This document shows, piece by piece, positions 14,021-23,190 of a stretch of 47,076 bases of DNA; the stretch's first letter is position 1; each line of letters starts with the position of its first letter. The translations under genes and the position numbers were made by a program. The notes beneath the pieces were generated by a model that ran no database searches, was not told the origin of the DNA, and saw only the letters and a list, made by a program, of their open reading frames with translations. The DNA comes from Lachnospiraceae bacterium UBA7093 (GTDB lineage: Bacteria; Bacillota; Clostridia; Lachnospirales; Lachnospiraceae), in NCBI GenBank assembly GCA_002492465.1, contig DKYT01000065.1, positions 2,845-49,920 on the forward strand, read 5' to 3'.

Positions 14021-14514
14021 CGCCTATAGAATTGCAGGAAGAGCTTGGGGCGGAAGTGGAATATATCTTAAAAGATATTCAGTTTAAAACAGCGGATGGC
14101 GGAATGAAGCAGATTGAGGCTTTTTCGCAGGAACTGCCTAAAAGGCTCCAGAATGTTACAGGTGACAGCGTTATGGCGGATGAGGATATTGCTCCTTATC
14201 CGTTTTGTGTTGTCAAGATCGATTCCGGGGAGCTGAGCACAGCGCAGAGTGCACATGAAGTTAAAACGGTACTGGTGCTTGGCGTTTTTGATGATGATAT
14301 CTCCTGTCAGGGGCACCGGGTTATTTTAACCATGATACAGCGGATCATGGAGCGCTTTACAAAGGATCCGGTGTTAAATAGACGGTACCGGATAAACGAA
14401 GAAGCAGGGTTTAACTGGACGCTGGATGAGGAGGACAGGCATCCCTATTATCTGGGTGCTTTGTCCATGACGTGGGATATGTTTTTTGTAAGAAGGGAGG
14501 ACAAGTATGCCTGA
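14017..14514 (+). CDS. Tail terminator-like protein
   Basis: A 165-residue protein. Conserved-looking parts are an N-terminal helix, AEDIAPYPFCVVKIDSGE-like strand region and HRVILTMIQRIMERFTKDPVLNRRYRI, ending in YYLGALSMTWDM. The size, acidic nature and place before the sheath gene fit the tail terminator (neck) proteins that cap the tube. The assignment is from gene order. Confidence 0.65.
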   Translation: MTPIELQEELGAEVEYILKDIQFKTADGGMKQIEAFSQELPKRLQNVTGDSVMADEDIAPYPFCVVKIDSGELSTAQSAHEVKTVLVLGVFDDDISCQGHRVILTMIQRIMERFTKDPVLNRRYRINEEAGFNWTLDEEDRHPYYLGALSMTWDMFFVRREDKYA

Positions 14515-14791
14515 AAAGAAAGCAGCTGTAAAACAGCAGGAAAAAAAGAAATCAGTAATTTATCTGGGACCAACGATCCCGGGAAAGTTAATTACTGCAA
14601 CGGTATTTAACAATGGGCTGACTGCCCAGGCAGAGGAAGTGGTGAAGGAGGTACCGGCAGTCAATGCGCTGCTGGTGGAGACCTGTAAAGCAGCGCTGGT
14701 GCGTGCAGAGTTAAAAAGACCGGGATCACCTGCAAGCTTGTGCTATGCAAGGATTGCCGGATACGTTGAGGAAGGGGGCAAAAAGGAATGA
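14507..14791 (+). CDS. Small phage protein before the tail sheath
   Basis: A 94-residue protein with a Lys-rich head (KKAAVKQQEKKK) and the segment SVIYLGPTIPGKLITATVFNNGLTAQAEEVVKEVPAVNALLVE. A strand-rich YLGPTIPG protein precedes the sheath in many related prophages; its function is not known. It overlaps the previous gene by eight bases and the sheath gene by four. Confidence 0.7.
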   Translation: MPEKKAAVKQQEKKKSVIYLGPTIPGKLITATVFNNGLTAQAEEVVKEVPAVNALLVETCKAALVRAELKRPGSPASLCYARIAGYVEEGGKKE

Positions 14792-16245
14792 GCGAGAAAT
14801 ATTATCATGGCGTCCGTGTGAAAGAAGAGGGTACACAGGTTGCGGCGCCGGTAATGGGCACAACGGGACTGCAGGTGGTGTTTGGCACTGCCCCGGTAAA
14901 CCTTGCCAGCCAGCCGGAGGCGGCGGTAAACGTACCCGTGGTGTGCAGGAATATGGAGGAGGCAAAGAAAAAGCTTGGGTATAGCAATGATTTCGGTGCT
15001 TATACCCTTTGCCAGTCCATGTATGCAAGCTTTGTAAAATATACGGTGGCTCCGGTAGTCTTTATCAATGTGCTGGATCCCAAGGTACATAAAAAGGAAA
15101 ACCCGGAAAAAGAGTATGCGGTAATTAACCGCCAGGCAAAGGTTGAAAAAGGAATTTTATTGGACAGTGTAACAGTAAAGGTGGGTGAAACTTCTTTAAA
15201 TTTGGAGGAAGATTATCTCCTTTCTTTTGATGATGATGGTTATTTGGTTGTCACGCTGTTTTCGGAGAGGACGGAAGAGGCAAAAAGCCTGTTGGTAACC
15301 TCTGCAAGCATTGACCCTTCCCTGGTATCTGTATCGGATATCATTGGTGGGTATGATGCGAAAACAGGGAAGGAAAGCGGCATGGAGGTGTTGCGGCAGG
15401 TTTACCCTAAAACCGGTATGGCGCCGGGGCTTTTATTGGCGCCAGGATGGAGCCATAAGCCGGAGGTTGGCGCTGTGATGATGGCAAAGTGCGAGTCCAT
15501 CAACGGTGTGTTCTCGGCGGAATGCCTGCTGGATCTGGATACGGAAAAGGCAAGGCTGTACACGGATGTGCCTAAAGTTAAGGAAGAGAGCGGATATGCA
15601 GACAGCCATGCAATTGTACTGTGGCCAAAGGTGATGGTGGACGGGATGCAGATGTATTATTCAGCCGCCTATGGAGCCATGACAGCATATGCGGATGTGG
15701 TAAACGACAATGTGCCTAACCGCTCCCCCTCTAACTGTGCGTTGTATGTTGACGCGGCAGTGCTGGAAGACGGGACGGAAGTCCTTCTTGACCGGGAGCA
15801 GGCAAATACATTAAATGCCAACGGTATTGTTACGCTGTTAAATGAGGGCAGCTGGCATTCCTGGGGAAACAATACATCAGCATATCCGGAGGTGACAGAG
15901 GCAAAGGACAGATGGATATGCTGCAGGAGGATGTTCACGTGGATGGCGAATTCCCTGATTACTACCTACCATAACCGGGTAGATGATAAATCAGATTTCC
16001 GGTTGCTGGAATCTATTTGTGATTCAGAAAATATCCGTCTGAACAGTTATGTATCAGCTGGAAAAATGGCAGGCGGCAGAATCGAATTCAATGAAAGTGA
16101 AAACAACCTGGAAAATATTTTAAATGGTCAGATTATCTTCCGTATTTACATAGCGGTGTTCACGCCGGCGGAAGATATTTTATTTGTCCTGAAATTTGAT
16201 CCGGAGCTGTTACGTAACAGCCTGACAAGGGGAGGTGAAGCATAA
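14788..16245 (+). CDS. Contractile tail sheath protein
   Basis: A 485-residue protein forming the outer sheath of the contractile tail. It starts YYHGVRVKEEGTQVAAPVMGTTGLQVVFGTAP, the common N-terminal pattern. The C-terminal third carries ALYVDAAVLEDGTEVLLDREQANTLNANGIVTLLNEG, TAYPEVTEAKDRWICCRRMFTWMANSLI and a final FDPELLRNS. These are hallmarks of P2 FI-like and related sheath families. Followed without a gap by the tube gene. Confidence 0.95.
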   Translation: MSEKYYHGVRVKEEGTQVAAPVMGTTGLQVVFGTAPVNLASQPEAAVNVPVVCRNMEEAKKKLGYSNDFGAYTLCQSMYASFVKYTVAPVVFINVLDPKVHKKENPEKEYAVINRQAKVEKGILLDSVTVKVGETSLNLEEDYLLSFDDDGYLVVTLFSERTEEAKSLLVTSASIDPSLVSVSDIIGGYDAKTGKESGMEVLRQVYPKTGMAPGLLLAPGWSHKPEVGAVMMAKCESINGVFSAECLLDLDTEKARLYTDVPKVKEESGYADSHAIVLWPKVMVDGMQMYYSAAYGAMTAYADVVNDNVPNRSPSNCALYVDAAVLEDGTEVLLDREQANTLNANGIVTLLNEGSWHSWGNNTSAYPEVTEAKDRWICCRRMFTWMANSLITTYHNRVDDKSDFRLLESICDSENIRLNSYVSAGKMAGGRIEFNESENNLENILNGQIIFRIYIAVFTPAEDILFVLKFDPELLRNSLTRGGEA

Positions 16246-16781
16246 TGAAAAAACAGAGTTCATTGATTTTCCCGGAGGTAGTCAACAATTTTAGGGTCTA
16301 CAACAAGGGAGATGCGTATCAGGGAATTACAGGCGAAGTGTCCATGCCGGAAATCAGCGCTATGACAGCGACGATCAGCGGCGCCGGTATGCTGGGGGAA
16401 TATGAAACGAATGTAATCGGTATGTTTTCAAATATTACCCAGGAAATTCCGTTCCGCATGATAAATGAGGAGTTTTTTGACCTTATAAAAGCAAACGAAC
16501 AGGCGGAATTGACCTTGCGCGCATCAATACAGAATGTAAATAAGTCAACAGGAGGGGCAATCAGCACCCAGGGAATGCGCGTAGTATTACGCGGAAGATC
16601 TACTAACTTTAAAATGGGTACTTTAAAGCTTGGCAATCTCATGGATGCAGCCGTAACGCTTTCGTTGACCTATCTCCTGATCGAGATGGGAGGGGAAAGC
16701 AAGTTTGAACTGGACAAGTTAAACAGCGTATATAAGGTTAATGGCAAGGATTTATACGAAGAAATCAGAAAACAGTGTTAA
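16245..16781 (+). CDS. Major tail tube protein (P2 FII-like)
   Basis: A 178-residue protein for the inner tail tube. It has the typical N-terminal strand segment NFRVYNKGDAYQGITGEVSMPEISAMTATISGAGMLGEYETNVIG, broken here by eye into strands, and a central FRMINEEFFDLI. It directly follows the sheath gene, the usual order in P2-like tails. The ATG overlaps the sheath stop (TAATG). Confidence 0.92.
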   Translation: MKKQSSLIFPEVVNNFRVYNKGDAYQGITGEVSMPEISAMTATISGAGMLGEYETNVIGMFSNITQEIPFRMINEEFFDLIKANEQAELTLRASIQNVNKSTGGAISTQGMRVVLRGRSTNFKMGTLKLGNLMDAAVTLSLTYLLIEMGGESKFELDKLNSVYKVNGKDLYEEIRKQC

Positions 16782-16791
16782 GGAGGAAAAT

Positions 16792-17115
16792 ATGATGGGA
16801 AACGAAGTGACTACAACAGAAGGAAGAGAAGAAGTAAAAGAGGAACTGGTGATCCCTGTAAAGTCGGCGTACAAGTTTGAAGGTAAAAATTACGATAAGA
16901 TTGACCTTGCCGGCATAAAAAATATCAAGGCAATTGACGTGATAAATGTATGCAGGGAGGTGCCCGGAATTTATCCGGAATACACGTTGGAATTTGCCTT
17001 AAAGATTGCGGCAGTGGCAACGGGGAAGCCGATTGAATTTTTTGAACAGATGCCGCCTTTTTTGGCAATGAAGATTAAGAAGATGGTATCAAATTTTTTA
17101 TTCGAAGAGGAATAA
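16792..17115 (+). CDS. Tail assembly chaperone, short form (gpE-like)
   Basis: A 107-residue protein. An acidic N-terminus is followed by YDKIDLAGIKNIKAIDVINVCREVPGIYPEYTLEFALKIAAVATGKPIEFFEQMPPFLAMKIKKMVSNFL, the helical pattern of tail assembly chaperones. I start it at ATG 16792 with AAGGAGG ten bases upstream, not at the earlier in-frame ATG 16741 inside the tube gene. The chaperone binds the tape measure while the tail is built. Its end holds a slippery site that produces a longer form. Confidence 0.88.
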   Translation: MMGNEVTTTEGREEVKEELVIPVKSAYKFEGKNYDKIDLAGIKNIKAIDVINVCREVPGIYPEYTLEFALKIAAVATGKPIEFFEQMPPFLAMKIKKMVSNFLFEEE

Positions 17116-17309
17116 GGCAGTCAGATGCGCAGGCGCTTCGGAGCATATGCATTCGAATATCAATCGTAATGCGGGCAGATTTGGGGTTTCTCCTGAATCT
17201 GCCCGTTATTGAATTGCTGGAGATTGTGAAGGAGGTAAAGCAAATTGGCGAGCAAAGAGTACAAGCTGGCAATCAAAATCGCCGGGGAAATCGAAAAATC
17301 TTTTTATGA
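16792..17309 (+). CDS. Tail assembly chaperone, -1 frameshift form (E+E'-like)
   Basis: A -1 shift at 17091-17100 continues the chaperone into an open frame without its own start codon. The extension adds 69 residues beginning IRRGIRQSDAQALRS, then VMRADLGFLLNLPVIELLEIVKEV, and stops at TGA 17307-17309, well inside the tape measure gene. An extended chaperone produced this way just before the tape measure gene is a conserved feature of long-tailed phages (G/GT in lambda, E/E+E' in P2). Confidence 0.72.
17091..17100 (+). promoter_or_regulatory. -1 ribosomal frameshift slippery site
   Basis: The bases AAATTTTTTA read in zero frame as (tc)A AAT TTT TTA. They contain two overlapping X XXY YYZ heptamers, A AAT TTT and T TTT TTA; the second is the same heptamer as the HIV-1 slip site. 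It lies four codons before the zero-frame stop of the tail chaperone, as expected for programmed frameshifting. Confidence 0.75.
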
Positions 17310-20300
17310 GAGTACAAGGTTAACCAAAAAAGAATTGAATGAGCTTGCCAGGCAGGCGGCGCGGGCGTCGCTTGCCACCTCCGCTGAACATAAGATGTCG
17401 CTGGAGTGCTTTCAGAATGCGATTCATGACGCGGAACCGGGATTCAGGCAGCTTGAGGATGTGGCAAGGAAATCCTTTAAGGAAATATCCATTGCCGCAG
17501 CGGCAACGGGCACGGCGATCGGAACGGGGCTGGGGCTATCTGTATCGGCAGGGTCAGAGTTTGAGACGGCATTTGCAGGGGTAAAGAAAACCGTAACGGC
17601 AACGGATGCGGAAATGCTGCAAATGCGTAATACCATCCGTGAGATGGCGAAAGAAATGCCTCAAACCGCGGCGGAGCTGTCAGAGATTGCGGAAGCAGGA
17701 GGACAGTTGGCAATCGAAACGCAGAATATCCCGGAATTTGTCAGGACGATGGCAAATATTGAGGTATCTACCAACTTGGACAGGGAGGGAGCGGCGCAGG
17801 ATTTTGCCAGGTTTGCCAATATCACCAAAATGAAACAGGATCAGTTTGATAATTTGGGCAGCACAGTCGTTGCGCTGGGAAATTCCACGGCAACAATGGA
17901 ATCGGATATTGTGGATATGGGAATGCGGATTGCGGCGGCAGGAGACCAGATCGGGCTTTCCAAGGCGGATACCATGGGCTATGCCGCAGCGCTTTCCTCT
18001 GTGGGAATCGAGGCGGAAGCCGGAGGGTCTTCTTTCTCTAAGATGCTTGTAAATTTGCAGTTAGCGACAGAGACGGGGAAAAATCTCGATAAGTATGCAA
18101 AAGTGGCAGGCATGACAGGGAAGGAGTTCAAGAAGGCATTTCAGGATGATGCAAGTGATGCAATCAATGCTTTTTTGTCCGGACTTAAAAATACCGAACA
18201 AAATGGAAAAAGCGCTATTGCTGTGCTGACAGAAATGGGTGTGACGGAAGTCCGATTAAGGGATACTTTACTTAGAAGTTCCAATGCGAGCGAGATGTTC
18301 GAGACGGCTTTGAAGACGGCAAATAGAGCATGGGAGGAAAATACGGCGTTGACCAACGAGGCAACGCAGTTTTACGAAACTTTTGAAAACCAGTGCGCCA
18401 TCACCAAGAATAATGTGACGGACTTGGGGATCAGCCTTTACGATGCCATGAGACCGGGGCTTACGGAAGGTATGGGGCTGGTAAATGAGTTTATCAGCGG
18501 ATTGAACGTTTATGAAGCGGCAGCAGGGGATATTGCAAAGGATGTAGCGAAATCCATGCCCACCATGGCAAGGCAGGCAAAGAACGCCGGAAAGGCATTC
18601 CGCGAATTTGCAGACCCGTTTTTGGATGTAGGGGGATGGATGGTTGACAATCCAGGCGTGATCGTTGGGACAATCACAGGGGTCGGCGGCGCCCTTGCCA
18701 CATATAAGGTCGCTTCGGGCATAGCATCCCTTGCAACGTCATTATCATCGTTGGCAACTCCCATGGGATGGATAAGCATGGGTGCTGGCGCAGTAGCGGC
18801 AGGAATTTTTGGGATCGGAGCCGCTGTAAAGAAAAGCGCGGAAGATGCGAAGAGAGCAAACCTGGACAGGCATTTTGGAAATATTTCGTTATCCATGAAG
18901 GAGATTCAGGAAACCGCCGCATTTATTATAAATGATGGCTCCCTGGAGCAAATGCAGCAGGCACTTGCAGAGTTTAACAAGTTGGATGGGATTTCCGATG
19001 AGATCAACGATGCAGCACAAGAACTAAGCCGGATGGACTGGAAAGTCTCTATTGGTATGCAGTTGTCAGAGGGAGAAAATGAAAGTTACCAGCAGCAGAT
19101 AGAGGCGTTTGTAAACAGTACCCAAAGTTGGATCGAGCAGCAGCATTACTCGGTTACTCTGTCGGTTACCAGCCTGTTAGGGGACGATCTGGAAAGTAAT
19201 AATATCGTAACGCAGCTGAACCAATTTTATGCGGGAAAAGAAGCAGAACTCAGCGAGATGGGTGCAGATCTAAACAAGGTTGTCACGGATGCCTTTCAGG
19301 ATGGACTGCTTGATATTGACGAAGTAAGGGAAATAACGGAGCTAAAGCAGCAGATCGCGCATATGCAGTCTGCTATGGCAGAAAGTGATTTCCAAGCGAA
19401 TTTGGATTTGCTTGGACAGAAATACGGAGGAGATTTAGATGCAGAATCCTTCATGAATCTTCAGGCAGAACTTAAAGAGCAGGCTGATAGGGCAATGGAG
19501 GGCTATAATACAGAGTATTTGAGTTCGGTATCAGCAATCAGGATGGAACTTTCAGAAGGAGAGATATCCCAGGAGGAATTTAACAGGCAAAAAGAGATTT
19601 TAGACGCGGCGCGCTTACAGCACCAGTCCGAGATACAGGCGCAGGTAGTACAGTTTGAAAGTGACTCTCTTAGAGGAGCATACGGAGAAGAGATCGACAA
19701 AATGTATGGTATAGCGGAAGAAGTATTAAAAGAAAGACTGAACGCTACGGATAAAACGATGGCTGTAAATATGAATGGGGATGTCCTGGACAGAATTGAC
19801 CCTGCTACCATGGCAGCGGCAAAAGAACTGTACGCTCAATTACAACCGGAAATAGAACAGCTCCAGAAAATTGAAAAGGAATATCTTGATGCTGGGAAGG
19901 CAGTACCTGAGGCGGTGCGGAAAGGACTTTCTGATGCGCAGGCAATAGCTGCTTTAGCCGGAGATGGGGAAGCTATGTGGTCAGTTATAGGGGAAGCAGC
20001 ACAATCGGATGAATACCGGAATGCAATTAAACAGGTCGAAGAGAGCGAAAGATATATTCCGGCAGCGCTATCAAACGTCTTTATCACAGACGGAGCAGAA
20101 GAGGTTAGGCAAGCAGTCTATTATTTGTATGATGTTATATCGCAAAGTGCGGAAGAAGCATCTAAACATCCTGTTGATATACCGATAGAGTTAAAAACCT
20201 CCTATAGATATACAGGGGTACCGGAAAAATGGTATCCCAATTATAAGGATTTGACAATCGGGCATAAAGACGGCGGAATTTTTAGCGTACCACACGTGGC

Positions 20301-20616
20301 ACGGTTTGCGGAAGCGGGACCGGAAGCAGCTATTCCAATTGATGATTCACAAAATGCAAAAGAGCTTTGGTTACAGACAGGAGAACTTCTCGGAATGAAA
20401 GGATTGTCAGGAGAAGTAGAGGAATTGGAATCCAGCATAGCGAATATCAACTATGACAATTCGCAAATGCAGATCTCTTACAATCCTACAATTCAGATCC
20501 ATGGTTCTTCCGTATCAAAAGAAGATGTAGCGGATGTGATGGAGACAGAGCAGGAGAAATTTGCCCGGATGATGGAAGAATATTTGCATGAGAATCGGAG
20601 GGTAGGATTTTCGTAA
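17245..20616 (+). CDS. Tail tape measure protein (TP901 core)
   Basis: A 1123-residue protein that sets tail length and occupies the tube lumen. The TP901-type core spans about residues 85-430 (FAGVKKTVTATDAEMLQMRNTIREMAKEMPQTAAELSEIAEAGGQLAI onwards, quoted in part). A hydrophobic segment rich in Gly and Ala lies near 471-530 and is typical of the part that may enter the host membrane. Long coiled coils follow, and the C-terminus has FAEAGPEAAIPID. It starts at TTG 17245 with AAGGAGGT eight bases upstream. Confidence 0.95.
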   Translation: MASKEYKLAIKIAGEIEKSFYESTRLTKKELNELARQAARASLATSAEHKMSLECFQNAIHDAEPGFRQLEDVARKSFKEISIAAAATGTAIGTGLGLSVSAGSEFETAFAGVKKTVTATDAEMLQMRNTIREMAKEMPQTAAELSEIAEAGGQLAIETQNIPEFVRTMANIEVSTNLDREGAAQDFARFANITKMKQDQFDNLGSTVVALGNSTATMESDIVDMGMRIAAAGDQIGLSKADTMGYAAALSSVGIEAEAGGSSFSKMLVNLQLATETGKNLDKYAKVAGMTGKEFKKAFQDDASDAINAFLSGLKNTEQNGKSAIAVLTEMGVTEVRLRDTLLRSSNASEMFETALKTANRAWEENTALTNEATQFYETFENQCAITKNNVTDLGISLYDAMRPGLTEGMGLVNEFISGLNVYEAAAGDIAKDVAKSMPTMARQAKNAGKAFREFADPFLDVGGWMVDNPGVIVGTITGVGGALATYKVASGIASLATSLSSLATPMGWISMGAGAVAAGIFGIGAAVKKSAEDAKRANLDRHFGNISLSMKEIQETAAFIINDGSLEQMQQALAEFNKLDGISDEINDAAQELSRMDWKVSIGMQLSEGENESYQQQIEAFVNSTQSWIEQQHYSVTLSVTSLLGDDLESNNIVTQLNQFYAGKEAELSEMGADLNKVVTDAFQDGLLDIDEVREITELKQQIAHMQSAMAESDFQANLDLLGQKYGGDLDAESFMNLQAELKEQADRAMEGYNTEYLSSVSAIRMELSEGEISQEEFNRQKEILDAARLQHQSEIQAQVVQFESDSLRGAYGEEIDKMYGIAEEVLKERLNATDKTMAVNMNGDVLDRIDPATMAAAKELYAQLQPEIEQLQKIEKEYLDAGKAVPEAVRKGLSDAQAIAALAGDGEAMWSVIGEAAQSDEYRNAIKQVEESERYIPAALSNVFITDGAEEVRQAVYYLYDVISQSAEEASKHPVDIPIELKTSYRYTGVPEKWYPNYKDLTIGHKDGGIFSVPHVARFAEAGPEAAIPIDDSQNAKELWLQTGELLGMKGLSGEVEELESSIANINYDNSQMQISYNPTIQIHGSSVSKEDVADVMETEQEKFARMMEEYLHENRRVGFS

Positions 20617-20627
20617 AGCAGGAAAGG

Positions 20628-20650
20628 GCGTTGCGAATGCAGCGTCTTTT
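20628..20650 (+). terminator. Weak hairpin between tape measure and gpX genes
   Basis: GCGTTGC (20628-20634) pairs with GCAGCGT (20639-20645), with two G-U pairs and a GAAT loop, followed by CTTTTC. It may attenuate the tail operon. The stem is short and the U run is interrupted. Confidence 0.35.
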
Positions 20651-20677
20651 CTTATTGCAAAAAAGGAGGCGGTTTTT

Positions 20678-20875
20678 GTGGCATATATAACCAGACAGGG
20701 GGAATGTTGGGATGAAGCGGCGAAAGCGGTATACGGAAGTGAAAAGCATGTAGGGTATTTGATGCAAAATAATATGCGGCTTTTAGATATTACGGTCTTT
20801 TCCGCTGGAACAAGGCTTAATACGCCGGAGTTTCCGGAAAATGAGAATTTACCGCCATGGAGGAAACGGCAATGA
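20678..20875 (+). CDS. Tail protein X (gpX-like)
   Basis: A 65-residue protein of the P2 gpX family. It has the pattern GECWDEAAKAVYGSEKHVGYLMQNN followed by VFSAGTRLNTPEF, a short LysM-like fold. Such proteins sit between the tape measure and the gpD hub in P2-like phages, as here. GTG start after AAAGGAGG. It ends in an ATGA overlap with the gpD-like gene. Confidence 0.85.
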   Translation: MAYITRQGECWDEAAKAVYGSEKHVGYLMQNNMRLLDITVFSAGTRLNTPEFPENENLPPWRKRQ

Positions 20876-22152
20876 GCAGGGCAAGAAGGGCAGAATTGAA
20901 TATCAGCTATGAGCATGTTGACATATCCGACAATATTGCAGACTGTCTTAAGTCATTTACCTATAATGACGTGGCATCGGGAAAAAGTGATTCTGTTTCC
21001 ATTTCTGTCCATGACAGGGAAAGGAAATGGATGGGCGGATGGCTCCCGCAAAAAGGGGACCATATCAGTGGGACAATTAATTTCTTGGACTGGGTCAGCG
21101 ACGGGGATAATTGGAACATTTATTGTGGGGAATTTGAGGTGGACGATGTATCCATTAACGGACCGCCTGCCGCTTGCAGTATAGGCGCGGTATCTATCCC
21201 GCGGTCAGAAGCCTTTAACCAGGAGGAGCATACAAAAAACTGGGAGGAGGTAACAGTACGGGAGGTGGCGGAGGAGATTGCCGCCCGTGCCGGGATATCG
21301 CTTTTTTATGAGGCGGAGGAAATAGCGATCCAAGCACTGGAGCAGGATCGGCAGACGGATTGTAAATTTTTATACTCCGTCTGTGAGAAATACGGGTTGG
21401 CAATGAAGGTGTTTGCGGAAAAGGTCATTATTTTTGATGAGGCAAGGTATGAGGAAGCGGCGCCGGTAACAACGCTGCATTTTGAAGATTTTAGCCAATA
21501 CAAGTATAAATCCACATTGGAGGGTACTTATACAGGGGCAAAGCTCTCTTATACGGACCCGGCAACCGGAGAAGATCATGTGGTAATGGTAGGCGGCGGG
21601 AAGCGGATCAAGGAGATCAACGAGGAGGCGGACAGTGCGGCGGATGCCCAGCGGAAAGCGATAGCAGCGTTGAATAATGCGAATAAAAACGATACAACGT
21701 TTTCCGGCACTCTTATGGCGAGAAAAGGGATTGTTGCAAGCTGCTGTGTTGATCTGTCAGGCTTTGGAAAGCCGGATGGAAAGTATTATGTGGATGAGGT
21801 AGTAACCAAGGTAGGGGGAAACAGCGCATCCCAGCAATCAGTGACGATGCACCGCGTGGGGTACCGGATGGACGATGCCACCGTGCTGATCGATGCACAG
21901 CCTGCTGTGTTGGCAGCAGGAGAAGGGGGAAGTTATACCGTGGTAAAGGGTGATACCCTTTGGACGATAGCGGATCAGCTTTTGGGATCCCCCCTGAGGT
22001 ATGCTGATATTTATAACTTAAACAGAGAATTGATTGAGGCAGAGGCACAGGGGAGAGGCAAACCAGATTCCAGTAATGGGCATTGGATCTTCCCGGGGAC
22101 TGTTTTAGCGATCCCGGACAGGGAAGGGGGCGGCGAGGATGGCGGGCAGTGA
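20872..22152 (+). CDS. Tail hub/late control protein D-like with C-terminal LysM
   Basis: A 426-residue baseplate hub protein of the P2 gpD type. It begins MSRARRAELNISYEHVDISDN, with SFTYNDVASGKSDSVSISVHDRE near residue 30-50. A LysM-like domain (SYTVVKGDTLWTIADQLL to GTVLAIPD) covers about residues 353-418 and may bind cell wall. GGAGG at 20859-20863 sets the start at ATG 20872, rather than the ATG at 20857 that contains this site. It overlaps the gpV-like gene by 14 bases. Confidence 0.9.
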   Translation: MSRARRAELNISYEHVDISDNIADCLKSFTYNDVASGKSDSVSISVHDRERKWMGGWLPQKGDHISGTINFLDWVSDGDNWNIYCGEFEVDDVSINGPPAACSIGAVSIPRSEAFNQEEHTKNWEEVTVREVAEEIAARAGISLFYEAEEIAIQALEQDRQTDCKFLYSVCEKYGLAMKVFAEKVIIFDEARYEEAAPVTTLHFEDFSQYKYKSTLEGTYTGAKLSYTDPATGEDHVVMVGGGKRIKEINEEADSAADAQRKAIAALNNANKNDTTFSGTLMARKGIVASCCVDLSGFGKPDGKYYVDEVVTKVGGNSASQQSVTMHRVGYRMDDATVLIDAQPAVLAAGEGGSYTVVKGDTLWTIADQLLGSPLRYADIYNLNRELIEAEAQGRGKPDSSNGHWIFPGTVLAIPDREGGGEDGGQ

Positions 22153-22786
22153 GATGCGCGTGGGAAGGGTTTCTTCCGTTAATTATGAAAGCGGAATGGC
22201 AAGGGTAGTGTACCGGGATAAGGACGATACGGTAACGGCAGAATTCCCTATACTTACCAACAACAGCGAATACCGGATGCCTGAGGTAGGACAGGAGGTG
22301 CTTGTGGCACATCTTTCCAACGGGAGCAGCCGGGGGGCTATTATTGGAACGCTGTGGAACCGGAAGAATGTGCCTTATGAAGGAGGAAAAGATCTCTACC
22401 GGAAGGAGCTTTCCAGCAAAAAGGATGCGGCATATGTCCGCTATTGTGACGAAACGGGGGAATACCTGATCAGGGTTGCCAACCTGCATTTGAATGGTGT
22501 CAATAAAACCGTCCTTGACGGTCCCATACTTGAACTTGGTGCAAATATATCGATGCTGATAGAGTCGGAGGAGATAAAGATTGATGGGGTCGAACTGCTG
22601 ATTGCCGGGGAGATGATCAGAATAGAGGCAGGAGAGCAGGCGGAGGTTACGGCGGAGGCATTGCGATTGTCAGGCGGCGAGAGCGTGGAAGTAAAATCCG
22701 AGGGGAGTCTTGCTTTATCGGATGATAAGTATAGTGTCACGTTGACGGAGATCATGGAAAGACTGGAAGCGCTGGAGGGGAAGTAA
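22139..22786 (+). CDS. Baseplate assembly protein V-like (spike)
   Basis: A 215-residue protein of the P2 gpV type. The N-terminal half is an OB-fold-like strand region (RVGRVSSVNYESGMARVVYRD, FPILTNN, MPEVGQEVLVAHLSNGSSRGAIIGTLWN). The C-terminal half is a run of short strands rich in Glu, Ile and Gly (about residues 125-200), which suits the beta-helical needle of a tail spike. It punctures the host envelope when the sheath contracts. Confidence 0.88.
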   Translation: MAGSEMRVGRVSSVNYESGMARVVYRDKDDTVTAEFPILTNNSEYRMPEVGQEVLVAHLSNGSSRGAIIGTLWNRKNVPYEGGKDLYRKELSSKKDAAYVRYCDETGEYLIRVANLHLNGVNKTVLDGPILELGANISMLIESEEIKIDGVELLIAGEMIRIEAGEQAEVTAEALRLSGGESVEVKSEGSLALSDDKYSVTLTEIMERLEALEGK

Positions 22787-22791
22787 AAGTA

Positions 22792-23190
22792 ATGGGAGTA
22801 ATTGGAAATTTTGGCAGCAGGATCACCTTTGAAACATCAGATCGGCGTATCTTGACGTTTTCCGGAATGACAAGGAAGGTGTCGGGGAAATATGCCAAGC
22901 ATAGTGTAATCGGGCAAAAGGACCGTCCGGAATTTACGGGTCCGGGAAATGGAAATGTGACGTTTAAGATTCTCCTGGATGTATCAATGGGAATTAAGCC
23001 CAGGGAGATAATAGAGCAGATTGAAAGGGCGGTAGAAACCGGAGAGGTGGACTATTTGGTAATTGGGGGAAGGCTGGTCGGAGAAAACATGTTTTATATT
23101 TCGTCTGTGTCTGAGACGATGGACGTGGTATTGTCTGGCGGTGAAATTGCAAGAGCAACGTTGAATATCAGCATGGAGGAATATGTATGA
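22792..23190 (+). CDS. Tail protein U-like (P2 gpU family)
   Basis: A 132-residue protein. IGNFGSRITFETSDRRILTFSGMTRKVSGKYAKHSVIGQKDRPEFTGPG (split strands) followed by LDVSMGIKPREIIEQIERAVETGEVDYLVIGGRLVGENMFYISSV is the usual sequence order of the gpU family. gpU is part of the P2 baseplate or tail tip complex. Its last codons overlap the next gene's start (ATGA). Confidence 0.82.
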   Translation: MGVIGNFGSRITFETSDRRILTFSGMTRKVSGKYAKHSVIGQKDRPEFTGPGNGNVTFKILLDVSMGIKPREIIEQIERAVETGEVDYLVIGGRLVGENMFYISSVSETMDVVLSGGEIARATLNISMEEYV

